A stretch of DNA of 7,130 bases. Source: an uncultured Muribaculaceae bacterium. Lineage in GTDB: Bacteria; Bacteroidota; Bacteroidia; Bacteroidales; Muribaculaceae. Below, in pieces: positions 1 through 6,026 of this stretch. Location of the stretch: positions 1 through 7,130 of the forward strand of contig CAJTQH010000085.1 of the NCBI GenBank assembly GCA_910578305.1, written 5' to 3'. Position 1 is the first letter of the stretch. The number at the start of each line of letters is the position of its first letter. The position numbers were made by a program, and so were the translations under genes. The notes beneath the pieces are model-generated. The model saw only the letters and a program-made list of their open reading frames with translations, made no database searches and had not been told where the DNA came from.

Positions 1-339
1 ACCGACACCAATATGAGACCTGAAAAGATCATCGGTTTCTACCGCACCCGCTTTCAGATTGAGTTCGGCATACGCGATGCCAAGCAGTTCACCGGACTTC
101 AGTCACAGCAGACACGCGACAAAGCCCGGCTTGACTTTGCGTTCAATCTTTCCTTCACTGCCCTCAATGTCTGCAAAGAGGTCATAAGGAAGGATTATCC
201 GGATCTTTCGGTAGCGCAGTTCAAACGGCTTATGTTTGAATCTTATCTCGCCTCAACAATTATTTCGACTTGCGGAAAATCTCCGCATCTCAAAATAATT
301 AAGAAAATAAATCATCGGTTGGCTCAGTTAGCGGCTTAA
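1..339 (+). CDS. IS4-superfamily DDE transposase, C-terminal part (5' end outside window)
   Basis: The reading frame is open to the first base of the window (T-D-T-N-M-R-P...), so this is the last 112 residues of a longer protein and the ATG at 13 is probably internal. Residues FYRTRFQIEFGIRDAKQ carry the Y-(2)-R-(3)-E-(6)-K signature of IS4-type transposases. Its Glu is the third acidic residue of the DDE catalytic triad, which binds the metal ions for DNA cleavage and strand transfer. The protein ends in KINHRLAQLAA and a TAA stop, a natural-looking terminus, so the C-terminus seems intact. The first two catalytic Asp residues lie outside the window, so activity cannot be judged. The right end of the insertion sequence should lie shortly after 339, but the inverted repeat cannot be defined without the left end. 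The exact IS family within the superfamily is uncertain. Confidence 0.88.
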   Translation, partial: TDTNMRPEKIIGFYRTRFQIEFGIRDAKQFTGLQSQQTRDKARLDFAFNLSFTALNVCKEVIRKDYPDLSVAQFKRLMFESYLASTIISTCGKSPHLKIIKKINHRLAQLAA

Positions 340-471
340 CCAAGGCTGAACAACCTCAAATTTTACCGAATCATTGTTATTTATATAACACGCCATTATA
401 TTATATGTGGCCTTATCGACATCCTCTAAGGCATTGAATAGCGTTTGATAATTCTTTAAGCTTCTATACAT
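328..471 (-). CDS. Small unrecognised ORF, possible gene remnant (47 aa)
   Basis: An ATG at 471 opens 47 codons ending in TAA at 328-330, tail to tail with the transposase and overlapping its last 12 nt. The product starts MYRSLKNYQTLFNALED and ends FEVVQPWLSR. Its residue mix, with charged and polar residues spread throughout, looks more like real protein than the AT-rich DNA around it. The frame also opens upstream: a GTG at 486 would add five residues, then a TAA at 493-495 interrupts, and beyond that the same frame is open again for about 45 codons. This fits a decayed gene cut by the insertion element, or chance in AT-rich DNA. I recognise no family, and I see no promoter or ribosome binding site. 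Confidence 0.25.
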   Translation of the reverse strand: MYRSLKNYQTLFNALEDVDKATYNIMACYINNNDSVKFEVVQPWLSR

Positions 472-948
472 GCCTGAGGTGTACACCGTGGCTTACTGAC
501 ATCGTGATATATTTATTTGAAAAATTAAAATCTTCAAAAAGCAATTCCAAAGAAAAATAACAATTGGTGTGAATTGCAACAATAACTTTTCGATGATTTG
601 TTTGCATAATACTGTTATTGCATTCACATCTTATCGTATCATCACTTTATAAACACTGCAAATCTTTGTAAGATAATGTAATATCTGGTTTATTTACATC
701 ATGTTTATAACCTGTCGCGTAAGTAAGATTATAAAGATTATTGTGTATAAAAACGCCTTGTAACGGTGAGAAAAATGTTTGATAATGCGTTGTTATCTTT
801 TTTGTGTTTTTAAGCCTGCTGGTATATTGAAAATAGCAATGGTATATGCAAATTAAATTACTGAAAAGTTACGTTGTTGTTTTCAACACCATTTCAACAC
901 TTATTTACCATCGTTTTCATGTTAAAATAAAACATACTCTTACATACC
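340..948. other. AT-rich gene-poor stretch between IS element and nadA
   Basis: This roughly 600-nt stretch is much richer in A and T than the neighbouring genes. Apart from the small minus-strand frame at its left end, I see no reading frame that looks coding; the frame starting at 846 on the plus strand runs into antisense nadA and looks accidental. No TAnnTTTG promoter box occurs on either strand. Visible structures are an inverted repeat GCAATTC (541-547) / GAATTGC (571-577), a short hairpin TGTTG-TTTT-CAACA (875-888) and a direct repeat TTTCAACAC (881-889 and 892-900). The right end of the insertion sequence must fall in its first part. It probably represents IS-flanking DNA plus eroded sequence downstream of nadA. 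Confidence 0.6.
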
Positions 949-1899
949 TTATCTCGACATCTGAAGCATCCTTACTATCGGACGTCGGGCACGCTCGGCA
1001 AGCGTGGCATCTACCTCTACTTCGGGCGACATTTCGGCCAGACAGCGGCGTAGTTTTTCAAGTGTGTTGAGTTTCATATATGCGCACTCGTTGCATCCGC
1101 AGGTATCCGACGGCGGAGCGGCTATAAATTCCTTTTCAGGACATTGGAGACGCATCTGATGAAGTATGCCGCTTTCGGTAGCCACTATGAACCGTGTGGC
1201 CTTGCTTTCACGTGCATACTGGAGCAGTACGGCTGTCGATCCCACCTTGTCGGCTACGGTCTGGATAGGTTTACGGCATTCGGGATGAACGAGTATCTCC
1301 GCGTCGGGATTTTCTCTCTTAAGCTCAAGTATTTTCTCAAGCGAGAAACGTTCATGTACGTGACATGCTCCATCCCACAACACCATGTTGCGGCCTGTCA
1401 GGCAGTTGATATATTCTCCGAGATTACGGTCGGGACCGAATATGATTTTCTCGTCATCCGGAAGCGAATTCACTATCTTAAGAGCATTGCCCGAGGTGAC
1501 TACTATGTCGGTGAGAGCTTTTACGTCGGCTGTAGTGTTTACGTAGCTAATGACCGTATGACCAGGATGAAGCTTTATAAATTTTTCGAAGTCCTCGGCC
1601 TTGCAGCTGTCGGCAAGAGAGCATCCGGCTTCCGGATCAGGCACGAGAACACGTTTGTCGGGACAAAGTATCTTGGCTGTTTCTCCCATGAAATGCACTC
1701 CGCACATCACTATTACATTCTCTTCCACATCCTGGGCTATGCGAGCCAGTGCCAGGGAGTCGCCTATGAAGTCGGCCACATCCTGTATCTCGGGATTTGT
1801 GTAGTAATGGGCCATTATCACCGCGCCCTTTTCTTTTTTAAGCCGGTTTATCTCTTCGTGCAGACGGGTTGTTTCCTCGGAGTAGCTCTTTGTACCCAT
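949..1899 (-). CDS. nadA: Quinolinate synthase NadA
   Basis: The product condenses iminoaspartate with dihydroxyacetone phosphate to quinolinate, the second step of de novo NAD synthesis, using a [4Fe-4S] cluster in the cytoplasm. The 316-residue protein covers the whole family: MAHYYTNPEIQDVADFIGDS near 29-48, CGVHFMGETAKIL at 66-78, then PDPEAGCSLADSC, DGACHVHERF, HPECRK and CGCNECAYMKLNT at the C-terminal end. By family comparison the cluster ligands should be Cys93, Cys179 and one of the Cys267/269/272 group, most likely Cys272 before YMKLNT. It starts with ATG and has no Shine-Dalgarno sequence, as usual in Bacteroidota. It stands alone on the minus strand; its usual partners nadB and nadC are not in the window. 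The gap to upp upstream is 400 nt and holds the likely promoter. Confidence 0.97.
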   Translation of the reverse strand: MGTKSYSEETTRLHEEINRLKKEKGAVIMAHYYTNPEIQDVADFIGDSLALARIAQDVEENVIVMCGVHFMGETAKILCPDKRVLVPDPEAGCSLADSCKAEDFEKFIKLHPGHTVISYVNTTADVKALTDIVVTSGNALKIVNSLPDDEKIIFGPDRNLGEYINCLTGRNMVLWDGACHVHERFSLEKILELKRENPDAEILVHPECRKPIQTVADKVGSTAVLLQYARESKATRFIVATESGILHQMRLQCPEKEFIAAPPSDTCGCNECAYMKLNTLEKLRRCLAEMSPEVEVDATLAERARRPIVRMLQMSR

Positions 1900-2104
1900 G
1901 ATTTATATAGTATAGGATAAAATTAAAATATAATACCAAGTAAAAGCAATAATGTCTGTAAGCGGTGTGGAAAGAAATATTTCCTTCATTGCCCGCAAAT
2001 ACGTTGTCAACACTCTTACTTACATTGACTTTATATTTATAAACACTAATGTATATTGAATATCAGTATATTATATAGTTTATAAACATGGTGTCAATTT
2101 CATG

Positions 2105-2133
2105 CAAAGTTAATAAATATTTGAGAATGCAAA
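2105..2133 (-). promoter_or_regulatory. Putative nadA promoter (long leader)
   Basis: Read on the minus strand, TTTG (2130-2133) is followed 17 nt later by TAACTTTG (2105-2112), which matches the Bacteroidota -7 consensus TAnnTTTG exactly. The 17-nt spacing is shorter than the usual 19-21. Transcription would begin near 2098, about 200 nt before the nadA ATG. No better box lies closer to nadA. Confidence 0.45.
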
Positions 2134-2164
2134 GCTTCATAATTGTAAAAAATGCATCAGGAAG

Positions 2165-2197
2165 TTTGTCATAACTTTGTGTGTTGTCATATATTTG
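2165..2197 (+). promoter_or_regulatory. Putative plus-strand promoter in upp-nadA gap
   Basis: TTTG at 2165-2168 and TATATTTG at 2190-2197 are 21 nt apart and match both boxes of the Bacteroidota housekeeping promoter. A second -7-like box, TAACTTTG (2172-2179), has no matching -33 box. Transcription would start near 2203 and run into the 2221-2269 hairpin and then antisense to the end of upp. No plus-strand gene follows, so a small RNA is one explanation and chance in AT-rich DNA is another. Confidence 0.35.
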
Positions 2198-2220
2198 CTT
2201 GGGGAGGGCTTGTAAATGAG

Positions 2221-2269
2221 AAGATGCTGAAAAGTATGTTACAGGTATAAACACACTTTTCAACATCTT
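2221..2269. terminator. Strong hairpin downstream of upp, possible bidirectional terminator
   Basis: The arms AAGATGCTGAAAAGT (2221-2235) and ACTTTTCAACATCTT (2255-2269) pair over 15 positions with a single mismatch (C2227 with A2263), around a 19-nt loop. The hairpin lies 30 nt past the upp stop codon, the right place for an upp transcript end. On the plus strand it runs into TTTATTT (2268-2274), a weak U-tract. On the minus strand no U-tract follows. It may end or stabilise the upp mRNA, end a plus-strand transcript, or both. Confidence 0.5.
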
Positions 2270-2299
2270 TATTTACATCGGAGGTATTCTCAGGTATGT

Positions 2300-2923
2300 T
2301 TACTCCTTCACGCCGTAGGCAAGGTCGCCGGCGTCGCCGAGTCCGGGCACTATGTAGGAGTGAGAGTTTATCTCATCGTCGACAGTCCCTGCCCACAGTG
2401 TGGTTTCGGCAGGGAATGCGCGTTCCACATATTCTATGGCCTGACGTGAGGCTATGACTGATGCTATGTGGACTTTGGCGGGATTTCCTTTGGTGAGAAG
2501 CGCTCTATAGCTTAGTTCCATCGACGATCCGGTGGCAAGCATCGGATCGACAATGACGAGGGTCTTTCCGTCAAGCTTGGGAGAGGCTATGTATTCGATA
2601 AAAACGTCGAAGTTTTCTTTCTCGCGATATTTGCGATAAGCGAAGTATGAAAGGAATCCGTAATGAAATGGCACTCCTGCGCGGAATATGGTTGCAAGCA
2701 CCACCTTGTCGGATATATTGCGGCACGGGGCTATACCCAGCGGAGTAGTGATGTCCACTTTGTCGTAGGCGAGTGTCTTGCTGATTTCGTATGCCATTAT
2801 CTCTCCTATGCGTTCGAGATTTCTACGGAAGCGCATCCGGTCGGTCTGGCGTTCGACTGATCGGAGTTCTGATACATACTGGTTGATGAGCGAAGGTGTT
2901 TCTTCGAAATTTATGACTTTCAT
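2300..2923 (-). CDS. upp: Uracil phosphoribosyltransferase
   Basis: The enzyme makes UMP from uracil and PRPP, a cytoplasmic pyrimidine salvage step. The 207-residue product has the length usual for the family. It shows the RAG motif at 81-83, the PRPP-binding loop VDPMLATGSS at 125-134 and the C-terminal uracil-binding stretch YIVPGLGDAGDLAYG at 190-204. I chose the ATG at 2923 (MKVINFEETPSL). The frame stays open to a TTG at 2944, but that TTG lies inside the TAACTTTG promoter box and cannot sensibly be translated. The gap to tatD upstream is 128 nt and holds this promoter, so upp is probably transcribed separately from the tatD operon. A strong hairpin follows 30 nt after the stop. Confidence 0.95.
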   Translation of the reverse strand: MKVINFEETPSLINQYVSELRSVERQTDRMRFRRNLERIGEIMAYEISKTLAYDKVDITTPLGIAPCRNISDKVVLATIFRAGVPFHYGFLSYFAYRKYREKENFDVFIEYIASPKLDGKTLVIVDPMLATGSSMELSYRALLTKGNPAKVHIASVIASRQAIEYVERAFPAETTLWAGTVDDEINSHSYIVPGLGDAGDLAYGVKE

Positions 2924-2941
2924 GACGTTTTTGGTTTGATG

Positions 2942-2949
2942 CAAAGTTA
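2942..2949 (-). promoter_or_regulatory. upp promoter -7 box
   Basis: TAACTTTG on the minus strand matches the Bacteroidota -7 consensus TAnnTTTG and sits 18 nt upstream of the upp ATG, giving a short leader of about 12 nt. A clear TTTG -33 box at the expected distance is missing; TTTA at 2973-2976 is the nearest match, with a 23-nt spacer. Confidence 0.6.
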
Positions 2950-3051
2950 GCCAATCATTTCCGAGATAAGCGTAAATTTCGAAAAAAATGATCTACATGA
3001 TATTGATGTGGTATGTGGAGTAATTTTTACAGCTTCACGACCGCTTTTTGC

Positions 3052-3663
3052 TTATTTTTTGCAGGTGGAGAGAAGGTGTCTGAGATTATTGAACGGAAGA
3101 GTAGGATCGGCAGGCGATATAGCGGCTGCGATGGAATTAATGGAAGTATGGCTCTCGTCGGTTTCGGCAAGTAGCAGATGGGGAGGTATGTTAAGGATGG
3201 CGTCGGGGTTGAATTTTTCTCCCAGCGACAGATATATGCCCCGTGATGTGATCTGGCGGGCAGTTTCGGCGTTACCTCTGAATCCGTGGATAATCCACGG
3301 ACTGCTGGGACGGTGCTCTTTGTGTAGGCGGAGTATTATGTCGAGGGCTTTGACACAGTGAATGATAAGAGGTTTTCCTGTGTGTTCGGCAAGCTTTATG
3401 TGGTGGATGAATATATGGGTCTGAATCTCTTCCGATGCTCCGCGCAGACGGTCTATTCCGGCTTCGCCTATGGCTTCGACATCATTTCGCGTGGCAATCT
3501 TGTCGATCATAGACATTGTTTCTTCGATATTTTCCTGTCCGGTAAGCCACGGGTGTATTCCTACGGAGTAATGTTTCCCGTGTTCGAAGCTGTCGAAGAG
3601 TGGATCGACGGATATGATGCCGTCGTCCGATAGAAGGTTATGGGTGTGCGTGTCGAGTATCAT
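3052..3663 (-). CDS. TatD-family metal-dependent hydrolase
   Basis: This is a cytoplasmic TIM-barrel hydrolase of the TatD group, whose members act as metal-dependent DNases or exonucleases; the substrate here is not known. All expected metal-site residues are present: the HTH pair His6 and His8 in LDTHTH, Glu67 in GEAGID, His102 in PLIIHC, His126 in WIIHGFRG and Asp169 in LLLAETDE. At 203 residues it is shorter than the roughly 260 typical of the family, with a shortened region between the first His pair and GEAGID. This looks like a compact subgroup rather than a truncation, because both ends are intact. The ATG overlaps the yidD stop as ATGA (4 nt), which suggests translational coupling as the last gene of the operon. 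Confidence 0.92.
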   Translation of the reverse strand: MILDTHTHNLLSDDGIISVDPLFDSFEHGKHYSVGIHPWLTGQENIEETMSMIDKIATRNDVEAIGEAGIDRLRGASEEIQTHIFIHHIKLAEHTGKPLIIHCVKALDIILRLHKEHRPSSPWIIHGFRGNAETARQITSRGIYLSLGEKFNPDAILNIPPHLLLAETDESHTSINSIAAAISPADPTLPFNNLRHLLSTCKK

Positions 3664-3899
3664 GGCACTGGATCATAGCCCGATCCTCCCCAGGGATGGC
3701 ATCGCATAAGGCGTTTGAATGTAAGCATTGTGCCGCGTAGTGCTCCGTGTTTCTTTAGAGCTTCTATGGCATATTGGCTGCAGGTGGGGCTGTAGCGGCA
3801 CGAAGGCGGAAGCATGGGCGATATGCAGGCACGATAGAAATATACCGGCAGCAGCATGATGGCGACGGCCAATCTATTTACATGATTCATCGCCTTCAT
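3660..3899 (-). CDS. yidD: Membrane protein insertion efficiency factor YidD
   Basis: YidD is a small membrane-associated protein thought to help YidC insert inner-membrane proteins. The 79-residue product has a hydrophobic N-terminal segment (about 10-22), then ACISPML, the core CRYSPTCSQYAIEALKKHG (34-52) and the C-terminal RCHPWGGSGYDPVP. Conserved cysteines are at 25, 34, 40 and 67. Its start lies inside the 3' end of rnpA: the ATG at 3899 overlaps rnpA by 26 nt, and a second ATG three codons on (3890) would overlap by 17 nt. It ends in an ATGA overlap with tatD. The rnpA-yidD pairing is widespread in bacteria; rpmH and yidC, which often flank it elsewhere, are absent here. Confidence 0.95.
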   Translation of the reverse strand: MKAMNHVNRLAVAIMLLPVYFYRACISPMLPPSCRYSPTCSQYAIEALKKHGALRGTMLTFKRLMRCHPWGGSGYDPVP

Positions 3900-4305
3900 C
3901 CGGCGTTAGCACGGATCGGTATATGCGGGTAAGTATCTTTTCCACGGCCCGTTGTGTGCGGTTGAAGTCGGTCAAACCTTGTCCGACGTAGATAAATGCT
4001 ATGTCTACGTTTGTAGCGTCAGTAAGCAATGTTTGACGGCACAGTCTGTATGCTTCGCGACATCTGCGGCGCATGGTGACGCGGTCAACGGCATGACGCA
4101 GTCGCTTTTTTGGTACGGCGATGAGAAATCTCGCTCCTTTCCATCTGTCGTTTTCATGACGGTGCGACTCACACCACACCGCCCGCCACGGATAGGCCAT
4201 AATGAAGCTGTTCCCACCGTCGGCGTTGCCGGCCGGTGAGAACAATTTTTCAATAGCCTTCTGGCTGCAGAGCTTTTCTTTTTTATAAAGTCGGAGCGAT
4301 GTCAT
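3874..4305 (-). CDS. rnpA: Ribonuclease P protein component
   Basis: RnpA binds the RNase P RNA and helps it cut the 5' leader from precursor tRNAs. The 143-residue product carries the basic family region at about 66-88 (KKRLRHAVDRVTMRRRCREAYR), preceded by the strand ARFLIAVPKK and followed by DIAFIYVG. In most relatives this helix reads RNRxKRxxRE; here the Asn position appears to be Val (DRVTMRRR), while the Arg-rich face is kept. The N-terminal half is longer than in many homologues, with a variable stretch at about 24-57. It lies 20 nt after hemD and overlaps yidD by 26 nt, so all three are probably co-transcribed. Confidence 0.93.
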   Translation of the reverse strand: MTSLRLYKKEKLCSQKAIEKLFSPAGNADGGNSFIMAYPWRAVWCESHRHENDRWKGARFLIAVPKKRLRHAVDRVTMRRRCREAYRLCRQTLLTDATNVDIAFIYVGQGLTDFNRTQRAVEKILTRIYRSVLTPDEGDESCK

Positions 4306-4325
4306 CGGCTTGTAAAGGTCTGCCG

Positions 4326-5084
4326 TCAGGCTTTGGCTTCTTCGGCAGCTTCATCGCGCAGGAAGTTGTCGAGCGCGGCGGTCATCGAAGGTGCGGATAC
4401 TGTCGGAGCCTCGATGTCAAGGCGCAGTCCGGCATCTTTAACGGCTTGTGCGGTGGTGAGTCCGAAGCAGCCTATCTTTACGTCGTCCTGCTTGAAATCG
4501 GGAAAATTCTTGAGCAACGACGCTATGCCGGCAGGGCTGAAGAAGAGAAGCATGTCGTAGTCAAACTTCTCGTTGGGATCGAACTGTGTGCTCACCGTGC
4601 GATACATCACGGCTTTCGTATAACGGATCTTGGCGTTGTCAAGAAGGCTTGTGTCCTCTTTGTGTACATCGCTGACGGCATACAGATAGTTCTCCTTGTT
4701 GTGCTTGGTGAGGAAGGGTATGAGTTCTTCCATTTTGCCTGTGTTGCCGTGGAATATCTTGCGTTTGCGATAAAGCGTATATTTCTGCAGATAGAGCGCG
4801 ATTGATTCGGTGGTGCAGAAATACTTCATGGTGTCGGGTATGGTGACACGCATCTCTTCACAAAGACGGAAGAAATGGTCAACTGCCGTACGTGCGGTAA
4901 ATATTATCGCCGTGTAGTCGGAAATGGTAATTTTTGACTGACGGAATTCTTTAGCTGTCAGGCCTTCTACCTTTATGAATGGACGGAAATCAATATCCAC
5001 TCCGTATTTCTGTGCAATATCGAAATAGGGCGATTTGTCGGACGTCGGCCGTGGCTGCGATACTAAAATTTTCTTTACTTTCAC
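4326..5084 (-). CDS. hemD: Uroporphyrinogen-III synthase
   Basis: The enzyme closes and inverts ring D of hydroxymethylbilane to give uroporphyrinogen III, the branch point of tetrapyrrole synthesis, in the cytoplasm. The 252-residue product resembles Bacteroidota HemD. Recognisable parts are the start KKILVSQPRPTSDKSPYF (4-21), IIFTARTAVDHFFRLCEE (60-77), FFSPAGIASLLKNFP (181-195) and the C-terminal stretch IGCFGLTTAQAVKDAGLRLD then APSMTAALDNFL. HemD sequences diverge strongly, so the call rests on these family-specific blocks and on gene order. The start is GTG at 5084; no ATG is available nearby, and relatives as I recall them begin at this point (MKxKKxLVSQP). It lies 30 nt after the DUF4271 gene and 20 nt before rnpA. 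No other heme genes are in the window. Confidence 0.9.
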   Translation of the reverse strand: MKVKKILVSQPRPTSDKSPYFDIAQKYGVDIDFRPFIKVEGLTAKEFRQSKITISDYTAIIFTARTAVDHFFRLCEEMRVTIPDTMKYFCTTESIALYLQKYTLYRKRKIFHGNTGKMEELIPFLTKHNKENYLYAVSDVHKEDTSLLDNAKIRYTKAVMYRTVSTQFDPNEKFDYDMLLFFSPAGIASLLKNFPDFKQDDVKIGCFGLTTAQAVKDAGLRLDIEAPTVSAPSMTAALDNFLRDEAAEEAKA

Positions 5085-5114
5085 GCTTTGCTATGGATAG
5101 TTTGACAGACTTGA

Positions 5115-5975
5115 TTACTCTATGTAATTGCTGTTTCGGTATAGAAACACGATGGGTGCAATTTCCAGGGTGCAAAGGTACGAAATAAAGTAGATTAAGG
5201 AAAAAATATTGGTATAAAAAATTCTAAATCCTTTGAATATAAATATCATACGTCCGATTACGTAGAATGAACCGCTTATCCAGAGCATGATGACGGTCAG
5301 ACCCGGATTGAAGAGCAGGGCAAGTGCCGGAAGCAGAAGTGCGAGGGCGAGCAGGGTCTGCGAGGCGTTGAAGCCGCGAAGCCACTGGCTTCGTCCGGAT
5401 GGTGTGCTGAACACATATCCGGTAATGCTGTATGCAATCAGTTGCAGTCCGTATATTCCGGCTGCGAAGAGGGTGCATATTGCTGTAGAAATGAAAATAC
5501 CAGGATAAGTGTCGGAAATGAGCCTCCACGCTCCGGCAATGAGTATCCCTTCGGCAAGAAATAATGTGACGAGTAGTCCGCCGGTGACGAGCGATTCATT
5601 GACAGTATGGTCGTCGAATATGTTGGAGTGCTCTCTCACCGTGAGAAGATCCTTTAAGAAGGTTTTTATGAATGTGGAGTGATTGCGGGTAAAAAACGAT
5701 ATTATGCAGAATATGCCTATCACCAGAGCCATGACTCCGCTGTCGTAGCCCGGAAGCATCTGGCGAGGTTCTCCGGGGATACCCTCGGCGCAGGAGGCGG
5801 CTCTGTGCCGAAGGCTGAGCGATATCAGGTCGGAGGGCACCTCGCTCTCGATACATATTTCAGCAAAAGGCCATCCTTCGACAGCCGCAGTGCCTGAGGC
5901 AATGCTGTCGGGTGCGGATGATTCGGCTATGGAAGCCGGGCCGAACGGCACTATGAATACGCTGTCGTCTTCCAC
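5115..5975 (-). CDS. DUF4271 multi-pass membrane protein
   Basis: This is an integral membrane protein of unknown function from a family found in Bacteroidota. The 286 residues have a soluble, Ser/Ala/Glu-rich N-terminus of about 75 residues, then about six hydrophobic segments (roughly 80-96, 128-150, 158-183, 205-223, 226-248 and 254-278). The last segment contains the family-like block GFRIFYTNIFSLIYFISYLC followed by TLEIAP. The start is GTG at 5975; a TAA directly before it closes the frame, and the next Met is residue 73, so GTG is the best choice although a shorter product cannot be excluded. It sits 51 nt after the LOG gene with no promoter box between, and 30 nt before hemD. The neighbouring hemD may suggest a link to tetrapyrrole or envelope functions, but nothing in the sequence proves it. 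Confidence 0.85.
   Translation of the reverse strand: MEDDSVFIVPFGPASIAESSAPDSIASGTAAVEGWPFAEICIESEVPSDLISLSLRHRAASCAEGIPGEPRQMLPGYDSGVMALVIGIFCIISFFTRNHSTFIKTFLKDLLTVREHSNIFDDHTVNESLVTGGLLVTLFLAEGILIAGAWRLISDTYPGIFISTAICTLFAAGIYGLQLIAYSITGYVFSTPSGRSQWLRGFNASQTLLALALLLPALALLFNPGLTVIMLWISGSFYVIGRMIFIFKGFRIFYTNIFSLIYFISYLCTLEIAPIVFLYRNSNYIE
5173..5180 (-). promoter_or_regulatory. Possible internal promoter for hemD (-7-like box)
   Basis: TACCTTTG on the minus strand fits TAnnTTTG and lies 89 nt before the hemD start, inside the end of the DUF4271 gene. No TTTG -33 box is found at 19-21 nt. The bases also encode the conserved-looking Leu-Cys-Thr-Leu of DUF4271, so the match may be incidental. 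Confidence 0.2.
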
Positions 5976-6026
5976 TTATATTATATAGTATGTTGAGTGG
6001 TATGAAGGGATTTTAATTGCGTATGA

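Larger units (their letters stand above)
1900..2299. other. Long structured intergenic region between upp and nadA
   Basis: This 400-nt AT-rich gap contains no convincing gene. A 67-residue minus-strand frame at 2063-2266 has an odd composition, spans a promoter box and a hairpin, and is probably accidental. On the minus strand there is a TAACTTTG box at 2105-2112, which would leave a leader of about 200 nt before nadA. On the plus strand there is a TTTG-N21-TATATTTG promoter candidate at 2165-2197, followed by a strong hairpin at 2221-2269. The leader also holds a 10-nt palindrome GAAATATTTC at 1974-1983. The motif TTTATAAACA occurs twice, near 2036 and 2085. Confidence 0.6.

Noticed and set aside
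689..700. 12-nt word TTTATTTACATC shared with 2268-2279
   Set aside because: About one such match is expected by chance in an AT-rich window of this size, and no longer similarity surrounds it.
875..888. Hairpin TGTTG-TTTT-CAACA as the nadA terminator
   Set aside because: The stem is only 5 bp, AT-rich, and has no U-tract on the nadA strand.
846..1070. A 74-codon plus-strand frame at the end of nadA
   Set aside because: The first part is AT-rich noise and the second part is antisense nadA; no promoter box precedes it.
1144..1920. A 258-codon open frame on the plus strand
   Set aside because: It is fully antisense to nadA, whose motifs are unmistakable; the translation has no recognisable domain and is rich in Cys, Tyr and His as reverse frames often are.
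2063..2266. A 67-codon minus-strand frame between upp and nadA
   Set aside because: It runs through the upp-side hairpin and a promoter box and has no family resemblance; it starts within the hairpin arm.
2924..2944. Longer upp start at a TTG codon (2944)
   Set aside because: The TTG is part of the TAACTTTG promoter box, so it would not be in the mRNA; the ATG at 2923 fits the family start.
4299..4805. A 168-codon plus-strand frame over hemD
   Set aside because: It is antisense to hemD and has no recognisable domain or promoter.
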